From an uncultured Clostridia bacterium (GTDB taxonomy: Bacteria > Bacillota > Clostridia > UBA1381): a stretch of 64,000 nucleotides of DNA. Numbering within the stretch: position 1 is the stretch's first letter; the number at the start of each line of letters is the position of its first letter. Under the pieces are notes generated by a model. That model made no database searches. It was not told the DNA's origin and saw only the letters and a list, made by a program, of their open reading frames with translations. The stretch is taken from assembly GCA_910585485.1 (NCBI GenBank), contig CAJUEZ010000007.1, positions 1-64,000 of the forward strand. The letters are read 5' to 3'. Positions 42,741 through 53,595 of the stretch are shown here, piece after piece. The translations under genes were made by a program, and so were the position numbers.

Positions 42741-45700
42741 CACTCTTCACCCCTTTTCCTTTTAATGCGGCGCCCTTCACCTTCATTCTCTCCCATATTT
42801 CCTCGGCGCTGCCTTCCGCTTTTCGCATTATTCGCTTGTCTTCGTCAAATTTACACACACTGCTGTAATCGCAGTAATCGCACACGCCTCCGCCTAATCC
42901 ATTTCCGCCTAATCCATTATTGTACGGATTAAGACTGATTTCTCCGCTCCGCGCTCTTTTATCCATATCCACAACTGTGTTTTTAACGTGTTCCATAAGT
43001 CCGTTTATTTCGTCTGTAGAACCTACTCCCACTATATTGCCTTCTTTGTCAAGCTTTATCTTTGTAAAAACACTCTCCTGATTTTCAAAAAACTTATTGT
43101 CCATCTTGAAAACCATTCTGCCGCGTTCCTCCTCGTCTTCCGAAGCGAAAGCCACTCCGTCAAGAACCATATCCTTTACATTCCTTTGGCTGATATTATC
43201 CTCTGTCAATGTTGATGTGAGATTTTTGTACTTGCTCCTTACCGCAATATAATAAATACCTGCCACATCAGCCTGCGCGCCCGAGTCCTTCATTATTTTC
43301 GCCGCCGCAAGCGCGTATAGCACCATCTGCATGTCATAGCCGTTAGCGATGTTTACAACATTAAATTCCGTTCTGCCTGTTTTGTAATCTATTATTCGCA
43401 CATACGATTTATCACCGTCATTACAGGTGTCTATTCTGTCAATAACACCCTGAATTGATATGTTTTTATCAAGTTCGATTTCAAATTTACATTCCATTCC
43501 ATTTTCCGCAAAATCTCCCGCTGAAAGGCTTTTTTGAACAAGGCGGGCGGCATCGGAAACGGTTCTGCCCATACGCGCGAAAATATCCGCAGTACGTTCC
43601 TTGTCTCGCACATTGGATTTAAGTATATTATCGCATGTGGATTTTATAATACCCGAAAGAATTTCATCACGTCTCTCATCGCCAAGAGTGCGCCACGCGT
43701 TTATTTTTTCCTCGTTCGTATCAGCGCCATCCTCGACAGCAATACAGAAATCATTTATTACCTGATGCGCGTAGCTTCCCATATTGGCGGGAGTAACCTC
43801 CCACACGTCTCTTTCACGCGCGCCGAGACCATACTTTAAAAAATATTCAAAAGGACATCTCGCAAACGTGTTTAACCTGCTCGGACTATATTTTATTTTT
43901 CCTTCATACAGCATATTCGCAATATCTCCGTCAAGCATGATTCCCCTTCTGTCATAATAATCGGCTCTGCTCATAAGAGACGCTATACTTTTCCACTCGG
44001 AATTTTGATTGTACCAGCCGTAAACCACATCCCACAGCGGATTCTTCTGTCCTTGGTTTCTAATCGACATATTTATCAGCATTCTATGTATTGTAGCTTT
44101 GGGAGATGATATATATACTCCGTCTTTATGCGGATCGTTTATCAGATTGTCAGAAACGCGCACATTCGGAAATTTTCTGTATATGTCAAGTATCATATGT
44201 GACGGTGTCTGCGTTTCCCCCTCCTCGTTTTGCAGCGAATAACTGAAAAACAGCTGTTCGCTTACAGCGCACAGCGCTCTGTATACCTTAAAATACTGCT
44301 CGTCCATTTTCTTTTTCGTATCGGGAGCAATAGTCATACCATATTTTTCATGAAGAGTGTTTCGGTCTTTATTGGACAGAAAACCTTCTGTTTTAATATT
44401 CGCCGGAAATGTCCCGTTTTTCGCCCCCACTACAAACATCGCTCTGACATTCGCATGACTGCTCCGCTCAACGCTTCCGACATATACCTGATCAACTCCT
44501 GACGGAATAGTGCGTATCTCACACTTTGAAAGTCCAACCTGCATATACTGCGAAAACTCCTCTATTGTCATTTCATCTTCCGAAAGAGCCGCGGTTGTCT
44601 GATTGAGAACATCAAGAATTAAATTCCATATCTTTGTAAACTGCTCCGCCTCATTAACCATACCGTTCTTTTTAAACGCGGATATATCTGACTTCAATCC
44701 CGCATAAAGATTTATATCTTCAAGGTATTCAAACAGAGCCGACGCAAATTCAAGAGCGGTTTTTCTTCCCTTCACAGCCTGTTCAAATTTAGCCACAGGC
44801 GCTGTTATTTCACATCGCAAATCTTCAAGTTTCTCGTTTTTCTCCGGCTCTTCCTCAATTCCGAAAGCCGTGCTTACTATATCATTTTCATCAGACCACA
44901 GTTCGCCGTCAAGCCATTTTCTACCGCCCCGCACTCCGTATTTGAGCACAAAGTTTTCTATCTCGTCTATATCTTCCTGATCTATAGGTTTATAAAACGT
45001 ATATTTGCCATTTTGTATTTTTCTGTATATAAATCCGGCGCGCAGATAACGAAAAACAGAATCATAACTCCAGTCCTCGCTTATAATCCCGAAAAGAGAG
45101 ACAATTTGCATAGCTATGGGATGGTCGCTCAGTATTATTTTTCTGTCTGTAAAATAGGGTATCTCATATTCCCCAAAAACCGCCTCGACAAGATGCCTGT
45201 ATTCTTCCTCATCACCGCACAGCATGGCAATATCACGAAACCGATAATTTTCATCTCTGACCAAATCAACTATTTTACAAGCTATTCTTTCAATTTCTCC
45301 GTACGTGTCTCTGCTTTGGAATATCGCCATATTCGCCGGTTTGCCCTCATATACAAAGTCTTCGGTCCAATATTTTAAAAGAGTGTATATATCATCTCTG
45401 CCTTTTAAATGCGATAACGCGTCTCCTGCCTGATACTCACCTTCAAAACCGTATGTTTCCACGAGATTCATAACGTTTTGAAGCGTTTTTTCCGTTTGCG
45501 CGTAAATATTCTTCTCCGCTTCGTCACCTTCGGACGCGCAGCACACACTTACCGTCATATGCGCACCTTTTTTTAAAAGAGCCTCCAAAACGCAAAGCTG
45601 CTGCGGCATAAATTTATCAAAACGATTTACCCATACGTAAGTGTTTGCATCGTATTCATTCCCGTCCTCAATCCGTTTCGCCAAACGATACAAATTGTCC

Positions 45701-46248
45701 TCACTGTCGGTGCATTCCGATTTATCAACATATTCCAAATATTTCTCATACACACAGCCAAGCGCTGTAAGCTTATTTTTAAGAGTAAGATTATCCTCAA
45801 TTTTATCCGCCTGTTCCTTTATCATCTTATCCGTTACAAGATACCTTTTAAGCTCGCTCATAAGTGACGCTATAACATCAAGAAAACCGTTTCTGCGCAT
45901 TGCGTTTATCAGCTTCATATCCATGTTTTCCATACCGCTCAATTCTTCACACGCAGCATTTACCGCCTTATATATAAGCATCTGCTTTCCGGCTTCTGTC
46001 AGATGATTAAGTTCACGGGCGCTGAGATTATTAATTGCCATTCGCCGCAGCGTGAGCACATCTATGTTATTAAGTCCCGTTCCGCCAAATTTTTGAGTGA
46101 ACTGTTTCTCCGTTTCATACGAATAATGGTCCGGAACTATCATGATACATTCAGCGCGCGGATTCTCGTTATGCACCTTTTCTATCTGTTCAAGACACAT
46201 TCTGCTCTTTCCCGAACTTATCGCGCCTTTTATAATGCTTACTCCCAT
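42724..46248 (-). CDS. addB: ATP-dependent helicase/nuclease subunit B
   Basis: A 1174-residue partner of AddA. It has the AddB-type P-loop GAISSGKSRM (about 8-17), an inactivated helicase core, the nuclease motif IIDYKTGRTE (about 955), and four Fe-S cysteines: one in FARCPFEYF (about 795) and three in CDYCDYSSVC (about 1122-1131). The cluster secures the nuclease fold. Overlaps addA, so the two are translationally coupled. Confidence 0.96.
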   Translation of the reverse strand: MGVSIIKGAISSGKSRMCLEQIEKVHNENPRAECIMIVPDHYSYETEKQFTQKFGGTGLNNIDVLTLRRMAINNLSARELNHLTEAGKQMLIYKAVNAACEELSGMENMDMKLINAMRRNGFLDVIASLMSELKRYLVTDKMIKEQADKIEDNLTLKNKLTALGCVYEKYLEYVDKSECTDSEDNLYRLAKRIEDGNEYDANTYVWVNRFDKFMPQQLCVLEALLKKGAHMTVSVCCASEGDEAEKNIYAQTEKTLQNVMNLVETYGFEGEYQAGDALSHLKGRDDIYTLLKYWTEDFVYEGKPANMAIFQSRDTYGEIERIACKIVDLVRDENYRFRDIAMLCGDEEEYRHLVEAVFGEYEIPYFTDRKIILSDHPIAMQIVSLFGIISEDWSYDSVFRYLRAGFIYRKIQNGKYTFYKPIDQEDIDEIENFVLKYGVRGGRKWLDGELWSDENDIVSTAFGIEEEPEKNEKLEDLRCEITAPVAKFEQAVKGRKTALEFASALFEYLEDINLYAGLKSDISAFKKNGMVNEAEQFTKIWNLILDVLNQTTAALSEDEMTIEEFSQYMQVGLSKCEIRTIPSGVDQVYVGSVERSSHANVRAMFVVGAKNGTFPANIKTEGFLSNKDRNTLHEKYGMTIAPDTKKKMDEQYFKVYRALCAVSEQLFFSYSLQNEEGETQTPSHMILDIYRKFPNVRVSDNLINDPHKDGVYISSPKATIHRMLINMSIRNQGQKNPLWDVVYGWYNQNSEWKSIASLMSRADYYDRRGIMLDGDIANMLYEGKIKYSPSRLNTFARCPFEYFLKYGLGARERDVWEVTPANMGSYAHQVINDFCIAVEDGADTNEEKINAWRTLGDERRDEILSGIIKSTCDNILKSNVRDKERTADIFARMGRTVSDAARLVQKSLSAGDFAENGMECKFEIELDKNISIQGVIDRIDTCNDGDKSYVRIIDYKTGRTEFNVVNIANGYDMQMVLYALAAAKIMKDSGAQADVAGIYYIAVRSKYKNLTSTLTEDNISQRNVKDMVLDGVAFASEDEEERGRMVFKMDNKFFENQESVFTKIKLDKEGNIVGVGSTDEINGLMEHVKNTVVDMDKRARSGEISLNPYNNGLGGNGLGGGVCDYCDYSSVCKFDEDKRIMRKAEGSAEEIWERMKVKGAALKGKGVKSDADMD

Positions 46249-46339
46249 AAATATACGTCCTTTCAGATGAATAATTACAGTATATCATACTTAATGTACA
46301 AAAAAAAGTACTTTTGTAAAAAGTGATGTTAATTCCCGC

Positions 46340-46367
46340 AAAAAAAAGACTGCCGAAGCAGTCCTTT
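46340..46367 (-). terminator. Terminator of ridA
   Basis: Minus strand GACTGC TTCG GCAGTC, a UUCG tetraloop hairpin followed by eight T residues. Confidence 0.93.
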
Positions 46368-46370
46368 ATC

Positions 46371-46742
46371 TTATAACTCAACTATTGTTTCAACCTCAAG
46401 CAAAACGTCTTTGGGAAGTCTTGCAACCTCCACGCATGAACGCGCGGGATACGGCTCTGTAAAATACTCGGCATATATTTCGTTTATTGCCGCAAAGTCG
46501 TTCATATTCTTTATAAAAACAGTGGTCTTAACAACATTGTCCATGCTTCCGCCTGCTGCTTCAATAAGATTCTTAACGTTTGTAAGAGCCTGTTTTGCCT
46601 GCGCCTCTATTCCTTCAGGTATTTCGCCCGTAGCCGGATTGATAGGAATCTGTCCTGACGTGAACAGCAGATTCCCCACTGTTATAGCCTGTGAATAAGG
46701 ACCTATTGCCGCGGGTGCGTTGTTTGTTTTTGTTTCTTTCAT
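46371..46742 (-). CDS. ridA: RidA family enamine/imine deaminase
   Basis: A 123-residue trimeric enzyme that hydrolyses reactive 2-aminoacrylate from PLP enzymes. Visible: NAPAAIGPYSQAI, FTSGQIPINPATGEI, catalytic Arg in PARSCVEVARLPKDVLLEVE. ATG at 46742 has GAGAGG ten bases upstream. Last gene of its transcript. Confidence 0.96.
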   Translation of the reverse strand: MKETKTNNAPAAIGPYSQAITVGNLLFTSGQIPINPATGEIPEGIEAQAKQALTNVKNLIEAAGGSMDNVVKTTVFIKNMNDFAAINEIYAEYFTEPYPARSCVEVARLPKDVLLEVETIVEL

Positions 46743-46764
46743 AATTACCATTCCTCTCTTTGAA

Positions 46765-47682
46765 TTATATTAATAATAAATGACACACAATGACAAAGAA
46801 TACAAAATATCCAAGTATCATCGCATACATTACTTGACTTGGCGGACGTGAAATCCACTCTGTTTTAAGAGCCTCATACGTGAGAACAATAACGCTGACT
46901 ATTCCGCACAGAAGCATTACGAGAAGCGTTATTGAAGATAATATGCTTAACACTGCTCCTATTACACAGATTACAGTAAATGGTATCCATGTCGAGGCGA
47001 GTCTCACGCTTATTTCCCAATAACCCGTATTCATTCTCATTATAAACCGATTTATCAGATAAAATATCCCCGAATATACGAAAAACAATATAACACCGCT
47101 TATCGCGCCCGACACAAGCGCCAAAACCATAGATACTATCACGTTAAATCCGCCGTTCATATGAAGATTCATAATAAGCGCAAGGAATTTGAATGGTCCG
47201 ACAGAACCATTGATTACGAAAAACATACAGAGCCACAAAAGCGCCCCCTGCGCGGCGGCAATCGCCATTATAGCAGGCTTTGAAAGATACCTTGGATTTG
47301 TGATTTTATCAACGGGATTTCTCAAAAACTCAAGTATATATCTCCAAAATCCGCCAAATCCCTCATGATAACCCGATTTTGCGCGCGAGGAAGTTCTCGC
47401 GGCTTTTTTAGCGCGGTATTTATCCCTTTTTCTTTCAAAAAAGCTATCCTTCCCAACATATCCCGTCTTATAAGAAGTCTCTGTTCTATTCTGATTGCCA
47501 TGCTTGTTTTTATTATTTGAAGATTTGCTCTCTGAGGTGTTTTGCTTAACATCATCTGCCGCCCGAGTTTTGCTATGAGCATCGGAAGAGCTATTCTTCC
47601 TTTGTCTGTATGCGGCGCTCTGCGGACATTGGCACACCTCGCCCTTTTCAAGTTCTCTTCCGCAATATATACAGCTTCTCAT
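46765..47682 (-). CDS. Zinc-ribbon and Yip1-like membrane protein
   Basis: A 305-residue protein. Residues 1-15 hold a short Cys ribbon (CIYCGRELEKGEVCQC), 20-105 are a charged Ser/Lys/Asn-rich region, and 115-305 form a Yip1-like block of about five to six helices preceded by YLSKPAIMAIAAAQ. Function unknown. It follows the GT-C-like gene by 97 bases and precedes ridA by 22. Confidence 0.8.
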   Translation of the reverse strand: MRSCIYCGRELEKGEVCQCPQSAAYRQRKNSSSDAHSKTRAADDVKQNTSESKSSNNKNKHGNQNRTETSYKTGYVGKDSFFERKRDKYRAKKAARTSSRAKSGYHEGFGGFWRYILEFLRNPVDKITNPRYLSKPAIMAIAAAQGALLWLCMFFVINGSVGPFKFLALIMNLHMNGGFNVIVSMVLALVSGAISGVILFFVYSGIFYLINRFIMRMNTGYWEISVRLASTWIPFTVICVIGAVLSILSSITLLVMLLCGIVSVIVLTYEALKTEWISRPPSQVMYAMILGYFVFFVIVCHLLLI

Positions 47683-47779
47683 ATATGCTCCTTCCCTTGC
47701 AATTTCAATTCATCTATACTGTAAATTATAAACCTGTGTATTTTTATTGTCAACTTATTAACTGTAAATTTTATGTGAA

Positions 47780-49426
47780 CTATTTATAAAGTCTTGATTC
47801 AAATGCCGCAATATCCACAGCGCGTTCATCGCGAACTCTGTGAAACAGCTTAACGGTTATATCGCCTATAACAGTCTCGCATTCCGCAACTTCCTCATAC
47901 GCGGTTGCAATATCCGTATATTCTCCGAAACTCCGCGCCGCCTCTTCAACCACAGTTTGCGAGCCTTTAGCAAGATGCGTCTGTGCCGGAAACGCGACAA
48001 GCACATAATTAACATTATACAAAGCCGACAAATCAACGTCTCTTGAATCCACCTGCGGAAGCGATACTATATAATTATCACGTATTGCCTTCACTCCCAG
48101 TGATGGCTCGACATTTCTTAATATATCCTCATTCAAAGTAAACGATGACGCGAGCACTCCGAGCGAATCCCCCATGTAGACAGTTTTATCAAGCTTTCTT
48201 TTAAGAGTAAGAATTTCATCCGTGTCATCGCGCCCGTCAGGCAGCATTGAAAATGACGGTATGAGCGACAAACTCTTTATTTCCTGTATATTGGCAGGCT
48301 GCTTTCTCGGTATATACACATTCACGCTGTTTATAACCGCCATCAGCGATATACCGATAAGCATCCATTCCTTTGTGATGTATTTTATCGTTATCAAAGT
48401 CAGCATTATAAGTGACGGAACGTATAAAAGCAAATGCTGCTGTCCGTGAGTCTGAGTTGATAAAAACATAAAAAGACACACAATTATCTGCACCCACATA
48501 AAGAAAGTACGCGTTTCCTTTCGTTTTACCGCTATAACAATGGAGCATACAGCAAGCATTCCGACATATATAACACCAAAATACCTTGTTATCAGCTTGA
48601 AATCCGTCATTGCGGAAAACTTATATCCCGCATAAAGATTGCCATAGTCATTCATCAGCTTATACATAACAAAATCCCGAAAACACAGAAGGAGCACCGC
48701 TCCAATTACGGCTACTGTCACCACGGCATTGTACCATTTTCTTTTAAACAACACACAGTCCGCTATCATCGCTGTGACAAACGAGACCGCAAAGAACGCG
48801 TACCATCTCCGCCAAAGCATCACAAGTACCAGTAACATGCCGATTATTATATATCGCCATATTCCGTCTTTTTTACCGTTCCCTGTGTAATACAGATTAA
48901 AACACATTAGGCATATGAAAAGTCCTCCGATGTCAACAAATCCGTTAAATGCCAAAAACATCATCGACGGACATATCATAATTGTGATAGCCGCCGCGAT
49001 TTTGGGCGCTTTACTGACTTTCATTGCAAGCATATAAATCATTATATAAGACGGGATAAGGTACATGTTCACCAGACCCAGTACATAGACAAGCCTTGAC
49101 TCGCCAAAAATCTTAACAAGCAGAGCCGACGGCAATCCGGCGATATAATTATAATCCTGAGCGCCTATAGACTCATATATATTTCTCCAGAATCCGCCCT
49201 CATCAAATGCTCCCGCCGCAATTTTTCTTGAAATATCCCAATATGTTGAATCATCCCAAAAGTATATAAAATTACTTTTTGTAATATATATAACCGCAAG
49301 AATATTTACTATCAACGCTATGACAAGAAAATAGATAACATTTCTGTGCCACGGTTTTAGCGAAAATTTTTCCGCCAACCCGTTTTCAAGGTCATATTTA
49401 TCGTTTAGTATTGCCCTGAATTTCAA
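47780..49426 (-). CDS. Polytopic GT-C-type (family 39-like) glycosyltransferase
   Basis: A 548-residue membrane protein with about eleven hydrophobic spans between 30 and 370 and a soluble C-terminal domain. The first outer loop carries IYFWDDSTYWDI, the acidic DD motif expected of ArnT/PMT-type GT-C enzymes that use polyprenyl-phosphate sugars. It probably decorates an envelope glycan or protein; donor and acceptor unknown. Starts 16 bases after the SNF2 gene. Confidence 0.75.
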   Translation of the reverse strand: MKFRAILNDKYDLENGLAEKFSLKPWHRNVIYFLVIALIVNILAVIYITKSNFIYFWDDSTYWDISRKIAAGAFDEGGFWRNIYESIGAQDYNYIAGLPSALLVKIFGESRLVYVLGLVNMYLIPSYIMIYMLAMKVSKAPKIAAAITIMICPSMMFLAFNGFVDIGGLFICLMCFNLYYTGNGKKDGIWRYIIIGMLLVLVMLWRRWYAFFAVSFVTAMIADCVLFKRKWYNAVVTVAVIGAVLLLCFRDFVMYKLMNDYGNLYAGYKFSAMTDFKLITRYFGVIYVGMLAVCSIVIAVKRKETRTFFMWVQIIVCLFMFLSTQTHGQQHLLLYVPSLIMLTLITIKYITKEWMLIGISLMAVINSVNVYIPRKQPANIQEIKSLSLIPSFSMLPDGRDDTDEILTLKRKLDKTVYMGDSLGVLASSFTLNEDILRNVEPSLGVKAIRDNYIVSLPQVDSRDVDLSALYNVNYVLVAFPAQTHLAKGSQTVVEEAARSFGEYTDIATAYEEVAECETVIGDITVKLFHRVRDERAVDIAAFESRLYK

Positions 49427-49442
49427 CTATCTCAACCCTCCG

Positions 49443-52400
49443 TTAACTGAATAATGACAGTATTTCTTCATTTGAAAGACTTCTGAATGTGTCAGTGTTG
49501 ACTCTTACAATATCGTCAGCTAAATTTCTCTTGCTCTCCTGAAGTCTGAGTATTTTTTCCTCTATGGTATCCTTCGAAGCAAGACGTATAACCTGAACGG
49601 CTTTGTTTTGTCCGATTCTGTAAGCTCTGTCTGAAGCCTGATCCATAACTGCCGGATTCCACCACGGGTCATAATGAATAACCGTGTCCGCTCCCGTAAG
49701 ATTCAAGCCGACTCCGCCCGCTTTCAGCGAAATTAAAAACACCTTTTTTTCTCCGCCGTTAAACCTGTCTGAAAGTTCCGCTCTTTCATAAGACGGTGTT
49801 TGACCGTCCAGATAAAACGTGTCCACACCCGCCTCCTTAAGCTTTTCTCTTATAATTGCAAGCATTGAGGTAAACTGGGAAAAGACAAGTATTCTGTGTC
49901 CCGAGTCTGTTGCGTTTGTCACCAACTCCATCAAAAGATTAAGTTTTCCGCTGTCCTTATCATAATTCTCGTCAAATAAAGTCGGATGACAGCAGATTTG
50001 TCTTAATCTCATTAAAAGAGTGAGAATACGCATTTTTCCCTGTCCGCCCTCTCCCAAAAGAGCTATTGTTTTATCTTTTGCCAAAGCGAGATATGACAGA
50101 TATAATTCCTTTTGTTCAGCGGTGAGTTCGGCATATATTATGTTTTCGATTTTCTCGGGAAGTTCATGGAGCACGTCATGCTTCATTCTGCGAAGCATGA
50201 AAGGTTTAATTCTCATGCGGAAACTGTCCGCTGTCATCGAATCGCCGTCTTTTATAAGCGGTGTTTCATATCTCGTTCTGAACTCATGCGACGAATACAA
50301 ATATCCCGGCATAATAAAATCAAATATAGACCATAATTCCATAAGCGAATTTTCTATAGGCGTTCCTGTAAGCGCAAACTTATGCTCCGCGTTGATTTTT
50401 TTTACGCTTCGCGCATTCATGGTTTTCGCGTTTTTAATATGCTGCGCCTCGTCAATAAAACAATATGAAAACTCTATCTCCATGTACTGTGATATGTCGC
50501 GTCTTAAAAGCGGATAAGCTGTGATAATAAACTCGTACTCATTCACTTTTTTTATAAGCTTTTCCCTGTCCGCTTTAGTTCCATCTATAATCAAAGCCGA
50601 AGCGTCGGGAGTAAATTTAGTTATTTCGTTTCTCCAGTTATAAATAAGCGTGCTCGGCGCGACTATAAGCGTCGGTTTTCCCGGCTTTGCCCCGTGCACG
50701 TATGCTATTACCTGAAGAGTTTTTCCAAGTCCCATATCATCCGCGAGTATTCCGCCGAATCCCAGTTTTGCAAGCTGAGTAATCCATGTAATACCCTCTT
50801 TCTGATATTCCCTTAAAACATTTTCAAGATTTTGCGGTATTTCAGGCTTGGTATTTTTGATTTCTTCTATATATTTTATAAAGCTGTCATCTTTATCAAC
50901 TGTGCCGATTGCGCTTAAATACATGGCATGGTATTTGGGAATCGACTTTTTGCCGTTTTTTATATCTTCAAAAGAAAAGTCAAGCTGGTCAAGCAGATTA
51001 AAAACGTCCTTTTGACTGCTGTTTTCTATATCTATAAAACTGCCGTTCGGCAAACGATAAAACTTCTTTTTTAGTTTTACGGCGCTTAATATTCCGCTTA
51101 TCTGCTCATGCGACAGACTGCTTTCAAGACTTGTTTCCAGTAAATCAACGCCCGCTCTGTAACTGACTCCGGCTTTTATATCCACATTATTCATTATTCT
51201 AAGACCCGAAAAACGGTCGGAATAATAGAGAGAAGCCTTTTGAGCAAGCTTAGGAATAGTATTTAGCAAAAACGCGTATATATCGCTGTCGGAATAAAGT
51301 GTGAAAACATCATTATTCACTGTAAACCCGGAAAAATGAGATAAAATATCATTTTCGCTTTCATAATCACGCACCACTATTTTACCTTCGCCTTGTACAT
51401 CAGCCGGAAGCCTTAAAGATATACTTCCGTAATTCACCTTTATAACGGCTGTTATTCCGCCGCGCGCCGCGTCAAAATATATCTCGTATGACGGTTTCGC
51501 GTCTACAATCATATCCTCAATTCCGCGCGCTATAACGCCTCGCTGATTTTTTATATCCGGCAGAACATGCATCGCAAACAAAATAGTATTATCGCCCTTA
51601 AAGCTAATCTGCGTTCTTCCCTCCGTTGCGAGAGAATTGTATATAGGCATAAAATATTCGCGCCATTCATCGTTTGTCCTATATATTGTATTTTCATACA
51701 AAAACCATTCACCGTCACGAGTCAGAGCAAAACCTCTGTCACTCACGGTCATATTTATTTCTCCGTTTGAAGCGTCAACGTCTATTATAATATCGGGATT
51801 ATCCTCGACAATACGCACATCTCCGAGAGTCATACCGTCAAACACCAGTGAAAAATCAACATACTGCAGCAACGGGAATATGCGTTTCGCAGCCATTGAC
51901 CCAAACGCGGTCTGATACGCCGCTTTCATATACATCTGAGAATCAGCCATACGGTTTTCGTATGTTTCCGCCAGTATTGATATGATTTCTTTCTGATACT
52001 TTGGGAACTGAGTCATCTGCGGGTTATATGACGAGTATCTGTCAAATTTAAATTCCGTCCCTTTGATATAAGATTCCAAAAAATTCTCTATTCCATGAAG
52101 TTTATTATCACCTATCTCCATTGACATACCATACGACGCACCTCCCGCGCCTATCTTGTTGATGTGAAGTATAAACTTAACAAAAAGAGATTCTTTTTCA
52201 TATTTCTTCGCGGCAAATTCACCGCAAAGCGTCTTGGCTATTTTATCGTTTTCATCAACATAATCCGCGCCCTCGTCTATTTCTTTTTGACGCTGTTTTA
52301 AAGTGGCGACTATATGCTTACATACAGAATTCATGGTTTCAAAATAAGGACATGTACAGAAACAATCCTCAGCGGCATTTTCAGAAAGCTTTACGCGCAC

Positions 52401-52550
52401 ATTGTAAATTTCCTCTCCGTCAACAACTGCTGTTATTAAATTTTCCTCGCGCTTTCTAAGGTGAACCCTGCCCTCTTTAAAATATTCAAGTCCGCGTTTA
52501 TATATAGTTGACGAGCAGGACTTTTTAATCATTGTTTCCGTTATTTTCAT
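49443..52550 (-). CDS. SWIM zinc-finger SNF2-family helicase
   Basis: A protein of about 1035 residues. N-terminal SWIM finger CFCTCPYFETMNSVCKH (CxC...CxH, about 58-75), then a large variable domain, then the SNF2 ATPase: ADDMGLGKTLQ (about 600), DEAQ box FIDEAQHIKN, GTPIEN, VFSQF, SLKAGGVGLNLTGADTVI and WWNP...RAYRIGQ. Such proteins translocate on duplex DNA; RapA-like or repair roles are inferred. ATG at 52550 follows GAAAGG. Housekeeping-type in many Clostridia; no defence genes adjoin. Confidence 0.92.
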   Translation of the reverse strand: MKITETMIKKSCSSTIYKRGLEYFKEGRVHLRKREENLITAVVDGEEIYNVRVKLSENAAEDCFCTCPYFETMNSVCKHIVATLKQRQKEIDEGADYVDENDKIAKTLCGEFAAKKYEKESLFVKFILHINKIGAGGASYGMSMEIGDNKLHGIENFLESYIKGTEFKFDRYSSYNPQMTQFPKYQKEIISILAETYENRMADSQMYMKAAYQTAFGSMAAKRIFPLLQYVDFSLVFDGMTLGDVRIVEDNPDIIIDVDASNGEINMTVSDRGFALTRDGEWFLYENTIYRTNDEWREYFMPIYNSLATEGRTQISFKGDNTILFAMHVLPDIKNQRGVIARGIEDMIVDAKPSYEIYFDAARGGITAVIKVNYGSISLRLPADVQGEGKIVVRDYESENDILSHFSGFTVNNDVFTLYSDSDIYAFLLNTIPKLAQKASLYYSDRFSGLRIMNNVDIKAGVSYRAGVDLLETSLESSLSHEQISGILSAVKLKKKFYRLPNGSFIDIENSSQKDVFNLLDQLDFSFEDIKNGKKSIPKYHAMYLSAIGTVDKDDSFIKYIEEIKNTKPEIPQNLENVLREYQKEGITWITQLAKLGFGGILADDMGLGKTLQVIAYVHGAKPGKPTLIVAPSTLIYNWRNEITKFTPDASALIIDGTKADREKLIKKVNEYEFIITAYPLLRRDISQYMEIEFSYCFIDEAQHIKNAKTMNARSVKKINAEHKFALTGTPIENSLMELWSIFDFIMPGYLYSSHEFRTRYETPLIKDGDSMTADSFRMRIKPFMLRRMKHDVLHELPEKIENIIYAELTAEQKELYLSYLALAKDKTIALLGEGGQGKMRILTLLMRLRQICCHPTLFDENYDKDSGKLNLLMELVTNATDSGHRILVFSQFTSMLAIIREKLKEAGVDTFYLDGQTPSYERAELSDRFNGGEKKVFLISLKAGGVGLNLTGADTVIHYDPWWNPAVMDQASDRAYRIGQNKAVQVIRLASKDTIEEKILRLQESKRNLADDIVRVNTDTFRSLSNEEILSLFS

Positions 52551-52621
52551 TTTAAAACCTTTCTGCTTTTCATTCTCCCGCATTTTGAGCGTAATTATAA
52601 ACACTCCATCTGTATCTTATA

Positions 52622-52650
52622 ATTATAGCACATTTTACCTGATTATACAA
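52622..52650 (-). promoter_or_regulatory. Promoter of the SNF2 gene
   Basis: Minus strand TTGTAT, 17 bases, TATAAT, 72 bases before the chosen start. Confidence 0.65.
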
Positions 52651-52742
52651 TATTATTTTTATATAATTTACAGATGGATAATTATCGAGCAATATGCTAA
52701 AATTATTATTAAGAAATTCACTTTAATGAAAGGATGTATTTT

Positions 52743-53567
52743 ATGGGAAAATTCGACGGCATACTTTTATGCACAGATCTTGACGACACACTTCTTACCA
52801 CAGATAAAAGGGTTTCTGACAAAAACAGCCGCGCCATTGAATATTTTAAGGGCGAGGGCGGTCTTTTCACATTTGCGACAGGTCGTGTTCCGGCGGGAGC
52901 AAAGCTGATGCTTGAATTTGTTCATCCAAATGCCCCAATGGTCTGCTTTAACGGCGGTGCTATATATGATTTTAAAGATGACAAAATACTATGGTCGCGT
53001 TCTCTCGGCAAAGAAGCTTTAAAGGTTGTTGAATATGTGGACAAAATGTTTGAAAGCGCCGGAATAGAGGTATGCACAGACGATAAAAATTATTTTTGCA
53101 AAACAAACAAGATAGTCGAGGAGCATAAAGCTTTTGAGAAGCTGCCCGACAACTATCTTGATTATCATTTAATACCGGAAAAGTGGAATAAAGTTCTGTT
53201 TATGGTAGAAACAGACGAAATGCCCTATCTTCGCGAGTTAATATCCGCGGCACCGTTTTTTGACGATTTCACATTTGTGCTGTCGAGTCCCTGGTATTAC
53301 GAACTTCTGCCCAAAAACTCAAGCAAAGGCGAGGGACTTGTTCACCTGGCGAATTTACTCGGTATTGACCCAAAACGCACAATAGCCATAGGCGATAACG
53401 AAAACGATTTAAAACTTGTCAAAATGGCAGGTGTCGGCATAGCAGTCGCAAACGCTATAGACGAAACAAAAAGCGCAGCGGATTTGGTGACGCGGGAAGA
53501 TAATAATTCAAGCGCGATAGCGGCTGTAATAGAAATGCTTGACAGCGGCGAGATAGATTTACTGTAG
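52743..53567 (+). CDS. Cof-type HAD phosphatase
   Basis: A 274-residue HAD hydrolase with motif I DLDDTLLTTD (nucleophile Asp about 14), motif II TFATGR, the Cof cap domain, and motifs III/IV KGEGLVHL and GDNENDLKLVKMAG (about 217-230). Likely dephosphorylates a sugar phosphate or other small metabolite; substrate not predictable. ATG at 52743 follows GAAAGGATG. Confidence 0.92.
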   Translation: MGKFDGILLCTDLDDTLLTTDKRVSDKNSRAIEYFKGEGGLFTFATGRVPAGAKLMLEFVHPNAPMVCFNGGAIYDFKDDKILWSRSLGKEALKVVEYVDKMFESAGIEVCTDDKNYFCKTNKIVEEHKAFEKLPDNYLDYHLIPEKWNKVLFMVETDEMPYLRELISAAPFFDDFTFVLSSPWYYELLPKNSSKGEGLVHLANLLGIDPKRTIAIGDNENDLKLVKMAGVGIAVANAIDETKSAADLVTREDNNSSAIAAVIEMLDSGEIDLL

Positions 53568-53595
53568 CATGAAAAAGATAACAATTTATCATCAG

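Noticed and set aside
42724..46248. AddB cysteines considered as a Cas4-like adaptation nuclease
   Set aside because: Full-length AddB domain order and overlap with addA explain the Fe-S nuclease domain.
49443..52550. SNF2 helicase as part of a defence island (DISARM or BREX type)
   Set aside because: No methylase, PLD nuclease, DUF1998 or PglX-like genes nearby; the SWIM-SNF2 form is a common single gene in Clostridia.
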